A stretch of 64,000 bases of DNA, from the NCBI RefSeq assembly GCF_903652925.1, contig NZ_CAHLAR010000002.1:496001-560000 (forward strand), written 5' to 3'. Positions 1-9,597 of the stretch are shown here, piece by piece. Positions within the stretch are counted from its first letter, which is position 1. Each line of letters starts with the position of its first letter. The notes under the pieces are model-generated. The model saw only the letters and a list, made by a program, of their open reading frames with translations. It was not told where the DNA came from and did no database searches. The translations under genes and the position numbers were made by a program. Origin of the DNA: Achromobacter anxifer (GTDB taxonomy: Bacteria > Pseudomonadota > Gammaproteobacteria > Burkholderiales > Burkholderiaceae_B).

Positions 1-139
1 AGTGCGTGGCTGCCTCCGTCATCACCACGTCGACGGTGGCGCCTTGTTCGGTCATGCGGCGCACCAGTTCGGCGATTTTGTAGCAGGCGATGCCGCCGGT
101 CAGGCCGAGGACGATGCGTTTGCGGGCGAGGTCGAGCAT
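1..139 (-). CDS. coaBC: CoaBC N-terminus (phosphopantothenoylcysteine decarboxylase/synthetase), partial
   Basis: The first 46 codons of a gene that runs off the left edge on the minus strand. The start ATG is at 139-137. The peptide contains [11 protein letters not shown] followed by an ELVRRM helix and [10 protein letters not shown], the nucleotide-binding start of the HFCD flavoprotein decarboxylase family. In bacteria CoaBC joins cysteine to 4'-phosphopantothenate and decarboxylates the product during coenzyme A synthesis. It lies downstream of lspA on the same strand, 165 bp away. The ligase half lies outside the window, so the two-domain form is inferred from the family. Confidence 0.85.
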   Translation of the reverse strand, partial: MLDLARKRIVLGLTGGIACYKIAELVRRMTEQGATVDVVMTEAATH

Positions 140-274
140 GAGGGAGGCGGCGGGATCAGCGCCGTGTAAACGAGGAACGGACAGTGATTTTATTCTGCAT
201 TGCGGCATTGCGCCGTTCGCGATGCGTGCAGGGGGCATCAAGCAGGACAAAAACCGGTGGGAAGCAGGGGCAAA

Positions 275-295
275 GCCGGGGCGTGGCGCCCCGGC
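275..295 (-). terminator. possible terminator after lspA
   Basis: A 9-bp perfect GC stem (275-283 pairing with 287-295) with a 3-nt loop lies 10 bp beyond the lspA stop. On the minus strand it is followed only by TTTG, so the U-tract is weak and the site may simply be a GC-rich dyad. Confidence 0.4.
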
Positions 296-304
296 TGGCC
301 GGCA

Positions 305-838
305 TCAGGTCTTGGCCTTGCGGCTACGCAAAAGCTCGTCCAGCACCAGCAGGATGGCGCCGCAGGTGATGCCCACGTCCGCCAGGTTGAAGGCGGGAAA
401 GTAGGAGTTGTTCCAGTAGAACAGCAGAAAGTCCACCACGTGGCCATAGACCACGCGGTCGATGACGTTGCCGATGGCGCCGCCCAGGATCAGGGTCAGC
501 GCCAGGCTGAAGCGGGGCTGGCCATGGGTGCGGCGCAGGATGATGGTGATGACCACCGCCGCCACGCAGCCCAGGCCGGTGAACAGCCAGCGCTGCCAGC
601 CTTCCTCGGACGCCAGGAAGCTGAACGCGGCGCCGCGGTTGTACATCAGCGTGAAGTCGAAGACCGGCAGCACGTTGACGCGTTCGCCGTACTGGAACGA
701 GGTGTTGAAGTAGATCTTGGTCAGCTGGTCCAGCACGATGATGGCAAGCGCCAGGGCCAGCCAGCCGCCTACGCGCGCCGGCGCGGGGCGGGCGGGGGCG
801 GCGGCGCCCGTCACTCCGGGTTCGGAGGGGCGGGCCAT
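305..838 (-). CDS. lspA: lipoprotein signal peptidase II
   Basis: A 177-residue inner-membrane aspartic protease that removes signal peptides from diacylated prolipoproteins. Four hydrophobic segments are visible. The family motifs are NRGAAFSF, the NVIDR motif carrying one catalytic Asp, and FNLADVGIT carrying the second. The start ATG at 838 was chosen because it sits directly downstream of the ileS stop (2-bp gap) and leaves a short Ala/Pro-rich cytoplasmic lead before the first membrane helix. Upstream in-frame sequence is antisense-free overlap with ileS and is not needed. ileS-lspA is a conserved pair in proteobacteria. Confidence 0.95.
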   Translation of the reverse strand: MARPSEPGVTGAAAPARPAPARVGGWLALALAIIVLDQLTKIYFNTSFQYGERVNVLPVFDFTLMYNRGAAFSFLASEEGWQRWLFTGLGCVAAVVITIILRRTHGQPRFSLALTLILGGAIGNVIDRVVYGHVVDFLLFYWNNSYFPAFNLADVGITCGAILLVLDELLRSRKAKT

Positions 839-840
839 GT

Positions 841-3702
841 TCAAGCCTTGTCGCGGGCTTCGCCCGAGCCGAACAGGTTGGACACGCAGCGGCCGCAGAT
901 CTCGGGGTGGTCCGCGTCCTGGCCCACGTCCAGGCGCCAGTGCCAGCAGCGCTCGCACTTCTTGTGCGTGGACGGCGTGACCTCGATGCGGGTTTCACCT
1001 TCGCCGGCGTGCACGGTGGCGCGCGAGACGATCAGCACGAAGCGCAGGTCGTCGCCCAGGCTGGCCAGCAGCTCCTGGTCGGCGCCGTTGGCGTACAGGT
1101 CGACTTCGGCCTGCAGCGACGAGCCGATGTCGCCGGCCGTGCGCACTTCTTCCAGCTTGCGCTGGACTTCGGCGCGGATGGCGCGCAGGCGGGTCCACTT
1201 GGCCGACAGGGCGTCGGCGTCCGCGAACGGCGGCAGCGCGTGGTAGACCTCGGTGAAGATCGTGGTGCGGGCGGCATCGGCCTGGTTCTTCAGCGCGGAA
1301 TTGACCAGTTCCTTCCAGGCTTCTTCAGCGGTGAAGGAAAGGATCGGGGCCATCAGCTTGAGCAGCGTCTGCGTGATGTCCAGCAGGGCCGTCTGGGCCG
1401 AGCGGCGCGCGCGGCTGTCCACCGCCGAGGTGTACAGGCGGTCCTTCAGGATGTCCAGGTAGAACGCGCCCAGGTCTTCCGAGCAGAAGGTCTGCAGGCG
1501 CGACACGGCCGGGTGGAAGTCGTAGCGTTCGTAGTTGGCCTGGACCTCGGCCTGCATCTGGGCCGTCATGGCCAGCGCATAGCGGTCGATCTCGAACAGT
1601 TCGCCGTAGGGCACGGACTGCGTCACCGCGTCGAAGTCGGCCAGGTTGGCCAGCAGGAAGCGCAGCGTGTTGCGGATGCGGCGGTAGCCTTCGACCACGC
1701 GCTTCAGGATCTCGTCGGAGATGGACAGTTCGCCCGAGTAATCGGTGGACGCCACCCACAGACGCAGGATTTCCGCGCCCAGCGAGTCGGACACCTTTTG
1801 CGGGGCGATCACGTTGCCCACCGACTTGCTCATCTTGCGGCCCTGGCCGTCCACCACGAAGCCGTGCGTGAGCAGGGCCTTGTAGGGCGGCTGGCCGTAA
1901 AGCATGCAGCCGGTCAGGAGCGACGAGTGGAACCAGCCGCGGTGCTGGTCCGAGCCTTCCAGGTACAGGTCGGCGGGCCAGGCGAGTTCAGCGCCGTGCG
2001 AACCGGCGAAGTCGCCATCCTTGCCGCCGAGCACCGTGGCGTGCGTGCTGCCCGAATCGAACCACACGTCCAGCGTGTCGCGGTTCTTTTCGTACTGGTC
2101 GGCCTCGTCGCCCAGCAGTTCGCGCGGATCCAGCGTCTGCCAGGCTTCGATGCCGCCTTGCTCGACGCGCTGCGCCACCTGTTCCAGCAATTCGGAGGTG
2201 CGCGGATGCAGCTCGCCGGTTTCCTTGTGCACGAAGAAGGCCATCGGCGTGCCCCATTGGCGCTGGCGCGACAGCGTCCAGTCGGGGCGGTTGGCGATCA
2301 TGGCGTGCAGGCGGGCGCGGCCCCAGGCCGGGTAGAAGGCGGTGGCGTCGATGCCGGCCAGGGCGGATTCGCGCAGGGTCGGGCCGCCATCCTTGGGGGC
2401 CACGTCCATGCCGGCGAACCACTGGCTGGTGGCGCGATAGATGATGGGGGTCTTGTGGCGCCAGCAGTGCATGTAGCTGTGCTTGTGCTTTTCCACGTGC
2501 ATCAGCGCGCCGGCTTCCTGCAGCGCCTCGACGATCTTGGGGTTGGCGTCCCAGATGGACAGGCCGCCGAACAGCGCCAGGCTGTCCACGTACTTGCCGT
2601 CGCCCATGACCGGGCTGATGAAGTCGGTGTCCTTCATGCCGTGCTCCTTGCACGAGATGAAGTCCTCGATGCCGTAGGCCGGCGCCGAGTGCACCACGCC
2701 GGTGCCGGAGTCGGCCGTCACGTAGTCGCCCAGGTAGGCGGGCGACTTGCGGTCGTAGGCGGCGTTGAACTGCGCCAGCGGGTGGCGGAATTCGATGCCC
2801 GACAGCGCCGCGCCCGGGGCCGTGGCGATCACTTCGCCTTCCAGGTTCCAGGCCTTCAGGCAGGCCTCGACGCGCTCCTTGGCGATCAGCAGCAGGGGGC
2901 CGAACTTGGGAACCGGCGACACGCGCACCAGCGCGTATTCGATTTCAGGGTGCAGGTTCAGCGCCTGGTTGGACGGAATGGTCCAGGGCGTGGTGGTCCA
3001 GATGACGATGGCGCCGTCTTCCACGGATTCCAGGCCGAAGGCGCTGGCCAGCTTGGCGTGCTCGGCGAACGGGAAGGCCACGTCCACCGCCGGGTCGACG
3101 CGGTCGGCGTACTCGACTTCGGCTTCAGCCAGGGCCGAGCCGCAGTCGAAACACCAGTTCACGGGCTTCAGGCCGCGGAACACGTAGCCCTTGTCCAGGA
3201 TGCGGCCCAGCGCGCGGATTTCGTCGGCTTCATTGCTGAAGTTCATCGTCATGTAGGGACGATCCCACTCGCCCAGCACGCCCAGGCGCTTGAAGTCCTT
3301 GCGCTGGCGGTCGATCTGTTCGAGCGCGTAGGCGCGGGCCTTGGACTGCACTTCGGCCACGGGCAGGTGCTTGCCGTATTTCTTTTCGATCTGGATTTCG
3401 ATCGGCATGCCGTGACAGTCCCAGCCCGGCACGTAATGCGCGTCATAGCCGGCCATGTTGCGGCTCTTGACGATGATGTCCTTCAGGATCTTGTTGACCG
3501 CGTGGCCGATGTGGATGTCGCCGTTGGCGTAGGGCGGGCCGTCGTGCAGCACGAAGCGCGGCCGGCCGCGGCTGGCGGCGCGGATCGCCTGGTAGACGTG
3601 GTTTTCCTCCCACTGCGAAATCCAGGCGGGCTCGCGCTTGGCGAGGTCGCCCCGCATGGGGAAGGGAGTATCGGGCAGGTTGAGGGTCTTTTTATAGTCC
3701 AT
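841..3702 (-). CDS. ileS: isoleucine--tRNA ligase
   Basis: A class I aminoacyl-tRNA synthetase of 953 residues that charges tRNA-Ile and edits valine. It shows HIGH at residues 64-67 ([10 protein letters not shown]), the second signature [10 protein letters not shown], the CP1 editing insertion between them, and a C-terminal zinc finger with CERC and CGRC pairs. The ATG at 3702 was preferred over an in-frame TTG nine bases earlier. That ATG overlaps the last 11 bases of ribF, which suggests translational coupling in a ribF-ileS-lspA transcript. Confidence 0.97.
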   Translation of the reverse strand: MDYKKTLNLPDTPFPMRGDLAKREPAWISQWEENHVYQAIRAASRGRPRFVLHDGPPYANGDIHIGHAVNKILKDIIVKSRNMAGYDAHYVPGWDCHGMPIEIQIEKKYGKHLPVAEVQSKARAYALEQIDRQRKDFKRLGVLGEWDRPYMTMNFSNEADEIRALGRILDKGYVFRGLKPVNWCFDCGSALAEAEVEYADRVDPAVDVAFPFAEHAKLASAFGLESVEDGAIVIWTTTPWTIPSNQALNLHPEIEYALVRVSPVPKFGPLLLIAKERVEACLKAWNLEGEVIATAPGAALSGIEFRHPLAQFNAAYDRKSPAYLGDYVTADSGTGVVHSAPAYGIEDFISCKEHGMKDTDFISPVMGDGKYVDSLALFGGLSIWDANPKIVEALQEAGALMHVEKHKHSYMHCWRHKTPIIYRATSQWFAGMDVAPKDGGPTLRESALAGIDATAFYPAWGRARLHAMIANRPDWTLSRQRQWGTPMAFFVHKETGELHPRTSELLEQVAQRVEQGGIEAWQTLDPRELLGDEADQYEKNRDTLDVWFDSGSTHATVLGGKDGDFAGSHGAELAWPADLYLEGSDQHRGWFHSSLLTGCMLYGQPPYKALLTHGFVVDGQGRKMSKSVGNVIAPQKVSDSLGAEILRLWVASTDYSGELSISDEILKRVVEGYRRIRNTLRFLLANLADFDAVTQSVPYGELFEIDRYALAMTAQMQAEVQANYERYDFHPAVSRLQTFCSEDLGAFYLDILKDRLYTSAVDSRARRSAQTALLDITQTLLKLMAPILSFTAEEAWKELVNSALKNQADAARTTIFTEVYHALPPFADADALSAKWTRLRAIRAEVQRKLEEVRTAGDIGSSLQAEVDLYANGADQELLASLGDDLRFVLIVSRATVHAGEGETRIEVTPSTHKKCERCWHWRLDVGQDADHPEICGRCVSNLFGSGEARDKA

Positions 3703-4657
3703 GAACGGCAAAATAGGCGCGCGCGTTTCGCGCGTCTTCGGCGATGGCGGCAGTCAGGGAAGGGAGGTCAGGAAATTTTTCTTCGTCCCGCAGCTTTTGC
3801 AGGAATTCGACGCGTACGAGTTTACCGTAAGCGTCGACGGTCTCGTCGAGCAGGTGCGACTCAAGCAGCACGCGGCCGCGGTCCTCGACCGTGGGACGCA
3901 CGCCCAGGCTGGCGACGGCCGGCAGCGGGCGGTCGGCCAGGCCATAGACCTGGACCACATAAATGCCGGAGCGCGCGGCGCAGCGCTCGGCCACCCGCAG
4001 ATTCATAGTCGGGAAGCCCAGCGTACGGCCCAGCTTCTGGCCGTGGATCACGTGGCCGCTGATATGGAACGGATGGCCCAGCAGGTGGCGGGCGCGCTCC
4101 AGGTCGCCGACCGCCAGCGCGGTGCGCACTTCCGAACTGGAGATGCGGTGGCCTTGCTGGTCGGTCACGTCCGCCAGCGTTTGCACCTCGAAGCCGTGGC
4201 GCAGGCCCGCTTCGCGCAGCAAGTCGATGTCGCCGCTGCGCTTATGGCCGAAACGGAAGTCCTCGCCCACCAGCAGCCATTTGGCGTGTAGGCCCTGGAC
4301 CAGCAATTGCTCGATGAAGGCGTTGGCCGACATTTCGGCCAGCCGGGCGTTGAAGCGTTCCACCACGACCTGACTGATGCCGTAGCGCGCCAGCGCGGCC
4401 AGCTTGTCGCGCAAACCCGAAATCCGGGTCGGCGCCAGCTCGGGGCGGTGATTGAGGGTGGCGAAATACTCCCGCGGATGCGGCTCGAAGGTCATGACCG
4501 AGGGCGTAAGACCGCGTTCGCGCGCGACTTGGCAGACGCGCGCCAGCATGGCCTGGTGTCCGCGGTGGACGCCGTCGAAATTGCCGATCGTCAGCGCGCA
4601 AGGGGCGCGCCGGTCGGGCGGGGGCAGGGATCGGTAGATGCGCAGCGATGGTTTCAC
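3692..4657 (-). CDS. ribF: bifunctional riboflavin kinase / FAD synthetase
   Basis: A 321-residue two-domain enzyme that phosphorylates riboflavin to FMN and adenylylates FMN to FAD. The N-terminal nucleotidyltransferase domain carries [13 protein letters not shown] near residues 23-35. The C-terminal flavokinase barrel carries [13 protein letters not shown] and LESHLLDE. The gene heads the minus-strand run ribF-ileS-lspA and its end overlaps the ileS start by 11 bp. It is divergent from purN, with about 125 bp between the two starts. Confidence 0.96.
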   Translation of the reverse strand: MKPSLRIYRSLPPPDRRAPCALTIGNFDGVHRGHQAMLARVCQVARERGLTPSVMTFEPHPREYFATLNHRPELAPTRISGLRDKLAALARYGISQVVVERFNARLAEMSANAFIEQLLVQGLHAKWLLVGEDFRFGHKRSGDIDLLREAGLRHGFEVQTLADVTDQQGHRISSSEVRTALAVGDLERARHLLGHPFHISGHVIHGQKLGRTLGFPTMNLRVAERCAARSGIYVVQVYGLADRPLPAVASLGVRPTVEDRGRVLLESHLLDETVDAYGKLVRVEFLQKLRDEEKFPDLPSLTAAIAEDARNARAYFAVHGL

Positions 4658-4782
4658 GAGCGAGAGTTTACAATTTTGGATTCCGGGTTTGTTCCTATCC
4701 CTTCCTGCCGTGCGTCCAGGCTGTTGCCGCGCGCGGAATTGCAGGGGGCGGACGGGCCCGATTTCCCTTGGAATTCCTTATC

Positions 4783-5448
4783 TTGCCGGAAATATCTACC
4801 ACCAAGCGCCGCCTGGTCATCCTGATCTCGGGACGGGGCAGCAACATGCAGGCATTGGCCGAGGCCTGCCGCAATGAGGGCTGGCCGGCCGAAGTCGCCG
4901 CCGTCATCGCCAGCCGGCCCGACGCCGCCGGCCTGGAATGGGCGGCCCACCAGGGCATCGCCACGGCCGCCCTGTTCCACAAGGACTACGCCAGCCGCGA
5001 AGCCTTCGACGCCGCGCTGGCCGCCGAAATCGACCGCTACGAACCCGATTACGTCATCCTGGCCGGCTTCATGCGCGTCCTGACGCCCGGCTTCGTCAAT
5101 CACTACGCCGGCCGGCTGGTCAATATCCATCCCTCGTTGCTGCCCGCGTTTCCGGGGCTGCATACCCACGCCCAGGCCCTGGCGACGGGGGTGCGCGTGC
5201 ATGGCTGCACGGTGCACTTCGTCACGCCGGTGCTGGATCACGGGCCCATCATCGCCCAGGGCAGCGTGCCGGTCCTGGCGGGCGACACGCCCGAATCGCT
5301 GGCCGAGCGCGTGCTGGCGGTGGAGCACCAAGCCTTCCCGGCGGCGGTGCGCTGGCTTGCCGAAGGCCGGGTTACCCTGACCAGCGACCACCGGGTGAAC
5401 GTGCAGGGCGATCCCGACCGCCTTTTCGCCTGGTCGCCGGCCGCCTGA
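4783..5448 (+). CDS. purN: phosphoribosylglycinamide formyltransferase
   Basis: GAR transformylase of 221 residues, which transfers formyl from 10-formyl-THF to GAR in purine synthesis. Visible motifs are ISGRGSNMQAL near the N-terminus, the active-site region VNIHPSLLPAFPGLHTHAQAL and VTPVLDHGPII. The start chosen is TTG at 4783, nine bases after GGAA, giving a protein of normal family length. The in-frame ATG at 4648 would add a 45-residue Cys/Pro-rich lead that overlaps ribF on the other strand and looks non-coding. The choice of a TTG start is an inference. Confidence 0.9.
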   Translation: MPEISTTKRRLVILISGRGSNMQALAEACRNEGWPAEVAAVIASRPDAAGLEWAAHQGIATAALFHKDYASREAFDAALAAEIDRYEPDYVILAGFMRVLTPGFVNHYAGRLVNIHPSLLPAFPGLHTHAQALATGVRVHGCTVHFVTPVLDHGPIIAQGSVPVLAGDTPESLAERVLAVEHQAFPAAVRWLAEGRVTLTSDHRVNVQGDPDRLFAWSPAA

Positions 5449-5502
5449 GCGGCCTGAACTGAATTTTTCGGGCGGAAGCCCTCCGCCCCACTGGAATACA
5501 CC

Positions 5503-7620
5503 ATGACTAAACCCCAATCCCCGCGTTCTCGTCCGGCAGGCGGTGCCGAAGGCCGCGACGGTCGGTCCTTCTTCTCGCGCCCCAAGGGCGACGCGCGCGC
5601 GCCGGCTGCGCGCGACAGTTCGCGCGACGCCTCCCGCGAAGACCGTTCCGGCGGCCGCCCGACGCCGCGCCCGTCCTATGACGCCCCGCGCGGCGAGGGC
5701 CGTGGCGGCGAACGCGCTTCCCATGGCTCGGACCGCCGCGAAGGCCGCCCGAGCCCGCGTCCGTCCTACGATCCCGCGCGCGGCGAAGGCCGTGGCGGCG
5801 AACGCGCTGCTTTTGGCTCGGAACGTCGCGAAGGGCGTCCGGGTCCGCGTCCGTCCTACGACGCCCCGCGCGGCGAAGGTCGCGGCGGCGAACGCGCCTC
5901 CTACGGTTCGGAACGCCGCGAAGGCCGCCCGGGTCCGCGTCCGTCCTATGACGCCCCTCGCGGCGAAGGTCGCGGCGGCGAACGCGCCTCCTACGGTTCG
6001 GAACGCCGCGAAGGGCGTCCGGGCTCACGTCCGTCTTACGACGCGCCGCGTGGCGAAGGCCGTGGTGGCGAGCGCGCCTCCTACGGTTCGGAACGCCGCC
6101 CGGACTCGCGTCCGGCCTACGGCTCCTCGCATGGCGAGGACCGTGGCGGCGACCGCGGCCAGCGTGGTGGCCAACGTGGCGGCGAGGGCGGTCAGGGCGG
6201 TCAGGGCGGCCACGGCCACGCGCCGCAGAAGCCCCAGTTCAACCGCCCGCGCCAATCGCACGCGGCCATCCGCATCGACCAGGTCCAGCGCGTCCTGGGT
6301 GAAATCCTGCAATGGACCTATCCGGCCGACGCGGCGCTGTCGCACTGGCTGCGCAATCATCCCAACCTGGGCGCGCGCGACCGCTCCGAGGTAGCCGAAG
6401 CCGTCTACGACGTGCTGCGCCACCTGCGCCGCTACCGCCAATTCGGCGAAAGCGGTGTCGGTCCCGCCTCGCGCCGCCTGGCCATCCTGGGCCTGGCCGC
6501 GACGCTGGGCGCCGAGGCGCTGGCCGAAGGCATGGACGCCGCCGAAGCCGAATGGCTGCAGCGCGTGTCGCAGATCGACCTGGCGACCCTGCCGCGCGCG
6601 TTGCGCGGCAGCATCCCGGACTGGCTGGACGAGCGCCTGGGCGCCATGGACAGCCCCGACACCCTCATCGAGGCGCTGAACCGCCAGGCGAGCCTGGACC
6701 TGCGCGTCAACCCGCTGAAGGTCGAGCGCGACGCCATGCTGGCCGAATTGCAGCAGGGCGCCGGCCGCTACGAGCCGGTCGCCATGAGCTATTCGCCCTG
6801 GGGCATCCGCATGGAAGGCCGCCCGGCCATCAACCGCTGGCCGCAGTTCGAGAACGGCAGCATCGAAGTCCAGGACGAGGGTAGCCAGCTGCTGGCCCTG
6901 CTGGTCGCGCCGCGTCGCGGCGAAATGGTCATCGATTTCTGCGCCGGCGCCGGCGGCAAGACGCTGCTGCTGGGCGCCTTGATGCGCTCCACCGGCCGCC
7001 TGTACGCATTCGACGTTTCCGCCGCCCGCCTGGCGCGCGCCAAGCCGCGCTTTGCGCGCAGCGGCCTGTCGAACGTGGTGCCCGTCGTCATCGACAGCGA
7101 AAACGATGCCCGCGTGAAGCGCCTGGCCGGCAAGGCCCAACGCGTGCTGGTCGACGCCCCGTGCAGCGGCATCGGCACCTTGCGCCGCAATCCGGATCTG
7201 AAATGGCGCCAGCACCCCGAGGCGCTGGCTGAACTGGGCCAGCTCCAGGAGCGCATCCTGAACAGCGCGGCGCGCTGCGTGGCTCCGGGCGGCCGCCTGG
7301 TCTACGCCACGTGCAGCCTGCTGGCCGAGGAAAACGAGGTGCAGGCCGAGCGCTTCCTGGCCAGCCACCCCGATTTCGAGCGTCTGGACGCGGCCGAGAT
7401 CCTGGCCGCCCGCTGCGAGAATCTGAAGCTGGAAGGCCCCTACGTGCAGCTGCGTCCGGACGTGCACGGCACGGACGGCTTTTTCGCCGCGGTGTTCGAG
7501 CGCAAGAAGAAGGGCGCCGCAGCGGCCGCCGACGAGGCAGAGGCTATGGACGCTGGCGATGCGCCGGCTGAAGAGCAGGCCGACACCGCTGCGGCCGGCG
7601 AGCAGGGCCAGCCGGCCTGA
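5503..7620 (+). CDS. RsmB-like rRNA (cytosine-C5) methyltransferase with disordered repeat N-terminus
   Basis: A 705-residue protein. Residues 1 to about 245 are low-complexity, rich in Arg, Gly, Glu, Ser and Pro, and built from 30-residue repeats. The rest is a RsmB/NOL1/NOP2-family domain: SAM-binding CAGAGGKT near residue 479, motif IV DAPCSGIGTLRRNPDLKWR near 549, and motif VI YATCSLL near 600 with the second catalytic Cys. The family methylates C5 of cytosine in 16S rRNA. The tail after residue 670 is acidic and Ala-rich. RsmB proteins are normally about 430 residues, so nearly all the extra length is the disordered head. It follows purN by 54 bp on the same strand. Confidence 0.9.
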   Translation: MTKPQSPRSRPAGGAEGRDGRSFFSRPKGDARAPAARDSSRDASREDRSGGRPTPRPSYDAPRGEGRGGERASHGSDRREGRPSPRPSYDPARGEGRGGERAAFGSERREGRPGPRPSYDAPRGEGRGGERASYGSERREGRPGPRPSYDAPRGEGRGGERASYGSERREGRPGSRPSYDAPRGEGRGGERASYGSERRPDSRPAYGSSHGEDRGGDRGQRGGQRGGEGGQGGQGGHGHAPQKPQFNRPRQSHAAIRIDQVQRVLGEILQWTYPADAALSHWLRNHPNLGARDRSEVAEAVYDVLRHLRRYRQFGESGVGPASRRLAILGLAATLGAEALAEGMDAAEAEWLQRVSQIDLATLPRALRGSIPDWLDERLGAMDSPDTLIEALNRQASLDLRVNPLKVERDAMLAELQQGAGRYEPVAMSYSPWGIRMEGRPAINRWPQFENGSIEVQDEGSQLLALLVAPRRGEMVIDFCAGAGGKTLLLGALMRSTGRLYAFDVSAARLARAKPRFARSGLSNVVPVVIDSENDARVKRLAGKAQRVLVDAPCSGIGTLRRNPDLKWRQHPEALAELGQLQERILNSAARCVAPGGRLVYATCSLLAEENEVQAERFLASHPDFERLDAAEILAARCENLKLEGPYVQLRPDVHGTDGFFAAVFERKKKGAAAAADEAEAMDAGDAPAEEQADTAAAGEQGQPA
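5674..6123 (+). repeat. 90-bp in-frame tandem repeats, five units plus a degenerate sixth
   Basis: Units begin at 5674, 5764, 5854, 5944 and 6034, exactly 90 bp apart. A shortened copy follows (its Ser/Ala-Tyr position is about 6115). Each unit codes 30 residues of the form SYDAPRGEGRGGERA plus (S/A)xGSxRREGRPxxRP. Third-position differences are few, so the array looks recent or homogenised. The period is a multiple of three, so copy-number change would keep the frame. Confidence 0.9.
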
Positions 7621-7636
7621 GTGTGGAGGCGCCGGG

Positions 7637-8032
7637 TCAGGGACCCGGCGTGACCACCACCGTGGCGCTGTAGCGGCGCGTTCCCAGTGTCTTGTTCTGG
7701 TACTTCACTTCCCAGGCCAGGGTGTCGCTGCCGGCCTGGTCCGCCTGATAGACCAGCTGCGACACCGGGACGGTCTGGTAGGCGCAGCGGCCGGAATCGC
7801 TGGACTGGCCGCGCGTCTGCATGACGCTGGCCTTGCCCAGCCGCGGCATCATGGTGAGCGAGAGCCTGGGCGCGCGCAGCGCCAGGCAGTCCGACCCCCG
7901 GATCTCGTAATACGAGGCCAGCACGGCGACGTCTCCCGACTTCAAGGTCTGCGCGGAAGCGGCGGCCGGCAGCGCGGCTGTCAGCGTGGCCAGGGCGTAA
8001 AATAAATGGGGACGTATTTTTTTCAGCAACAT
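7637..8032 (-). CDS. hypothetical secreted protein
   Basis: A 131-residue protein not assigned to a family. The ATG at 8032 was chosen because it starts a clear Sec signal peptide: a KKIRPH basic head, a hydrophobic core and an AAASA-Q cleavage site near residue 23. The mature part of about 108 residues has two Cys (in GSDCLAL and GRCAYQ) that could form a disulfide, and a C-terminal stretch (GTRRYSATVVV) that looks like beta strands. It is convergent with the methyltransferase gene (16 bp between stops). No ribosome-binding site is obvious, and function is unknown. Confidence 0.65.
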   Translation of the reverse strand: MLLKKIRPHLFYALATLTAALPAAASAQTLKSGDVAVLASYYEIRGSDCLALRAPRLSLTMMPRLGKASVMQTRGQSSDSGRCAYQTVPVSQLVYQADQAGSDTLAWEVKYQNKTLGTRRYSATVVVTPGP

Positions 8033-8388
8033 CAGTGGGACAAATGAGACAGTTTGGGCGGCAAAAACACCCGCAGTGTGCGCCAGCCGCAAGTCCGCTT
8101 CAAGACCGGATTCCAAGCTGACAGGAACTTTAACGGCGAAATGTAGCCAAAACCTTGCGCCTTCGCGTATGCCCCCCACCTTCCCTGGGGAGGACGGCCA
8201 TAGCGCCGCGTGCCGCAAGGCTCGGCCTCGCAACCTTCGTCAGTGGTGGCGAGTATGGCTTTTTGCCCTGAAAAACCGGGGCTTAGTCCTTGATTTCGCT
8301 CAAAAACTATTTTGAAACTACCTTGTCATAAGTCAGGCAAGGTACGCTAAACTTCAGGCACTTCTTAAGCGAGGCTCCTTACAGCTTT
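8033..8388. other. intergenic region between divergent genes
   Basis: About 356 bp between a leftward secreted-protein gene and the rightward desaturase gene. It must hold two divergent promoters. I see no coding frame with good codon bias and no perfect dyad. The last 90 bp are AT-richer than the rest. Confidence 0.5.
8323..8353 (+). promoter_or_regulatory. weak promoter candidate for the desaturase gene
   Basis: TTGTCA at 8323-8328 is a fair -35 element. The only -10-like sequences are GCTAAA (17-bp spacer) and TAAACT (19-bp spacer). It lies 36-66 bp before the start codon, where a promoter is expected, but the match is weak. Confidence 0.3.
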
Positions 8389-9597
8389 ATGGATTACATC
8401 CTCTCCTTCATTGCCGGCGGTCTGACCCAAGCTACTTGGTGGCAGGTCGTCGTTTTCACGCTGGTAGTGACGCACATCACCATTGTGTCGGTCACGGTTT
8501 TCCTCCATCGCAGCCAAGCGCACCGGGGTCTGGATCTGCATCCGGCCGTCATGCACTTCTTCCGCTTCTGGCTCTGGATGACGACCGGCATGGTCACCAA
8601 GGAATGGGTCGCCATTCACCGCAAGCACCACGCCAAGTGCGAAAAGGAAGGCGATCCTCATTCGCCCATCCTGTTCGGCATCTGGAAGGTGCTGTTCCGC
8701 GGCGCGGAACTGTACCGCGAAGAATCGAACAACAAGGAAACCATGGCCAAGTTCGGCCACGGCACGCCTGACGACTGGCTCGAGCGCAACGTCTACAGCA
8801 AGCACAGCCTGTGGGGCGTGCTGACCATGCTCGCCATCGACATCGCCCTGTTCGGCGCCATCGGCGTCACGGTGTGGGCTGTGCAGATGGCCTGGATTCC
8901 CTTCTGGGCCGCCGGCGTCGTCAACGGCATCGGCCACTACTGGGGCTACCGCAACTACAACAGCCCGGATACCAGCACCAACGTGTTCCCCTGGGGCATC
9001 GTGATTGGCGGCGAAGAGCTGCACAACAACCACCACGCCCACGGCACGTCGGCCAAGTTCTCGGCCAAGTGGTACGAATTCGACATCGGCTGGTGCTACA
9101 TCAACATCCTGAAGTTCTTCGGCCTGGCCAAGATCAAGAAGGTTGCGCCCAAGCTCAAGCTGGACGACAGCAAGACCGGCATCGACCTGCGCACCCTGCA
9201 GGGCGTGATCACGCACCGCTACGAAGTCATGGCCCGTTATGCGGACGTGATCAAGAGCGCCGCCCGCGAGGAAATGGCCAAGCTGAAGGATTCGCGCAAG
9301 AAGGGCTCCGCCGAATGCGACTGGACCAAGCTGCACAGCGTGCGCCGCGCCATCCACCGCAACGAGGACATCCTCCAGCCGGAACAGCTGGCCGCCGTGG
9401 ACAAGGCCATTGCCCAGAACAAGTCGCTGTCCACGCTGGTGCAGATGCGCCGTGAACTCGGCCGTATCTGGGAAAGCTCCAGCGCCAGCAGCGAACAGCT
9501 CCTTCATGACCTGCAGGCCTGGTGCCAGCGCGCCCAGCAAAGCGGCATCGCCGGGCTCGAGCAATTCGCTCAACGTCTGCGCCGCTACGCGGCATGA
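8389..9597 (+). CDS. membrane acyl-CoA/fatty acid desaturase
   Basis: A 402-residue integral membrane di-iron desaturase. Three histidine clusters are present: HRSQAH (about residue 41), HRKHH (about 78) and HNNHH (about 214), arranged between hydrophobic helices as in delta-9 desaturases. It should introduce a cis double bond into saturated acyl chains and so adjust membrane fluidity. The last 110 residues are hydrophilic and helical, without a recognised motif. The stop overlaps the following helicase start (ATGA), implying co-transcription. Chain-length and CoA or phospholipid preference cannot be read from the sequence. Confidence 0.9.
   Translation: MDYILSFIAGGLTQATWWQVVVFTLVVTHITIVSVTVFLHRSQAHRGLDLHPAVMHFFRFWLWMTTGMVTKEWVAIHRKHHAKCEKEGDPHSPILFGIWKVLFRGAELYREESNNKETMAKFGHGTPDDWLERNVYSKHSLWGVLTMLAIDIALFGAIGVTVWAVQMAWIPFWAAGVVNGIGHYWGYRNYNSPDTSTNVFPWGIVIGGEELHNNHHAHGTSAKFSAKWYEFDIGWCYINILKFFGLAKIKKVAPKLKLDDSKTGIDLRTLQGVITHRYEVMARYADVIKSAAREEMAKLKDSRKKGSAECDWTKLHSVRRAIHRNEDILQPEQLAAVDKAIAQNKSLSTLVQMRRELGRIWESSSASSEQLLHDLQAWCQRAQQSGIAGLEQFAQRLRRYAA

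Noticed and set aside
907-4008. A 1033-residue open frame on the plus strand opposite ileS and ribF
   Set aside because: It is antisense to two clear genes, has a composition typical of mirror frames in GC-rich DNA, and no domain.
4648-4782. ATG at 4648 as purN start
   Set aside because: It adds an unlikely Cys/Pro-rich lead overlapping the ribF start region; TTG 4783 has a ribosome-binding site and gives family length.
5674-6123. Possible CRISPR array from the regular spacing
   Set aside because: The repeats are in-frame coding units with no unique spacers and lie inside a methyltransferase gene.
8076-8315. A 79-residue frame in the gap before the desaturase
   Set aside because: Poor codon bias, no ribosome-binding site, no recognisable fold.
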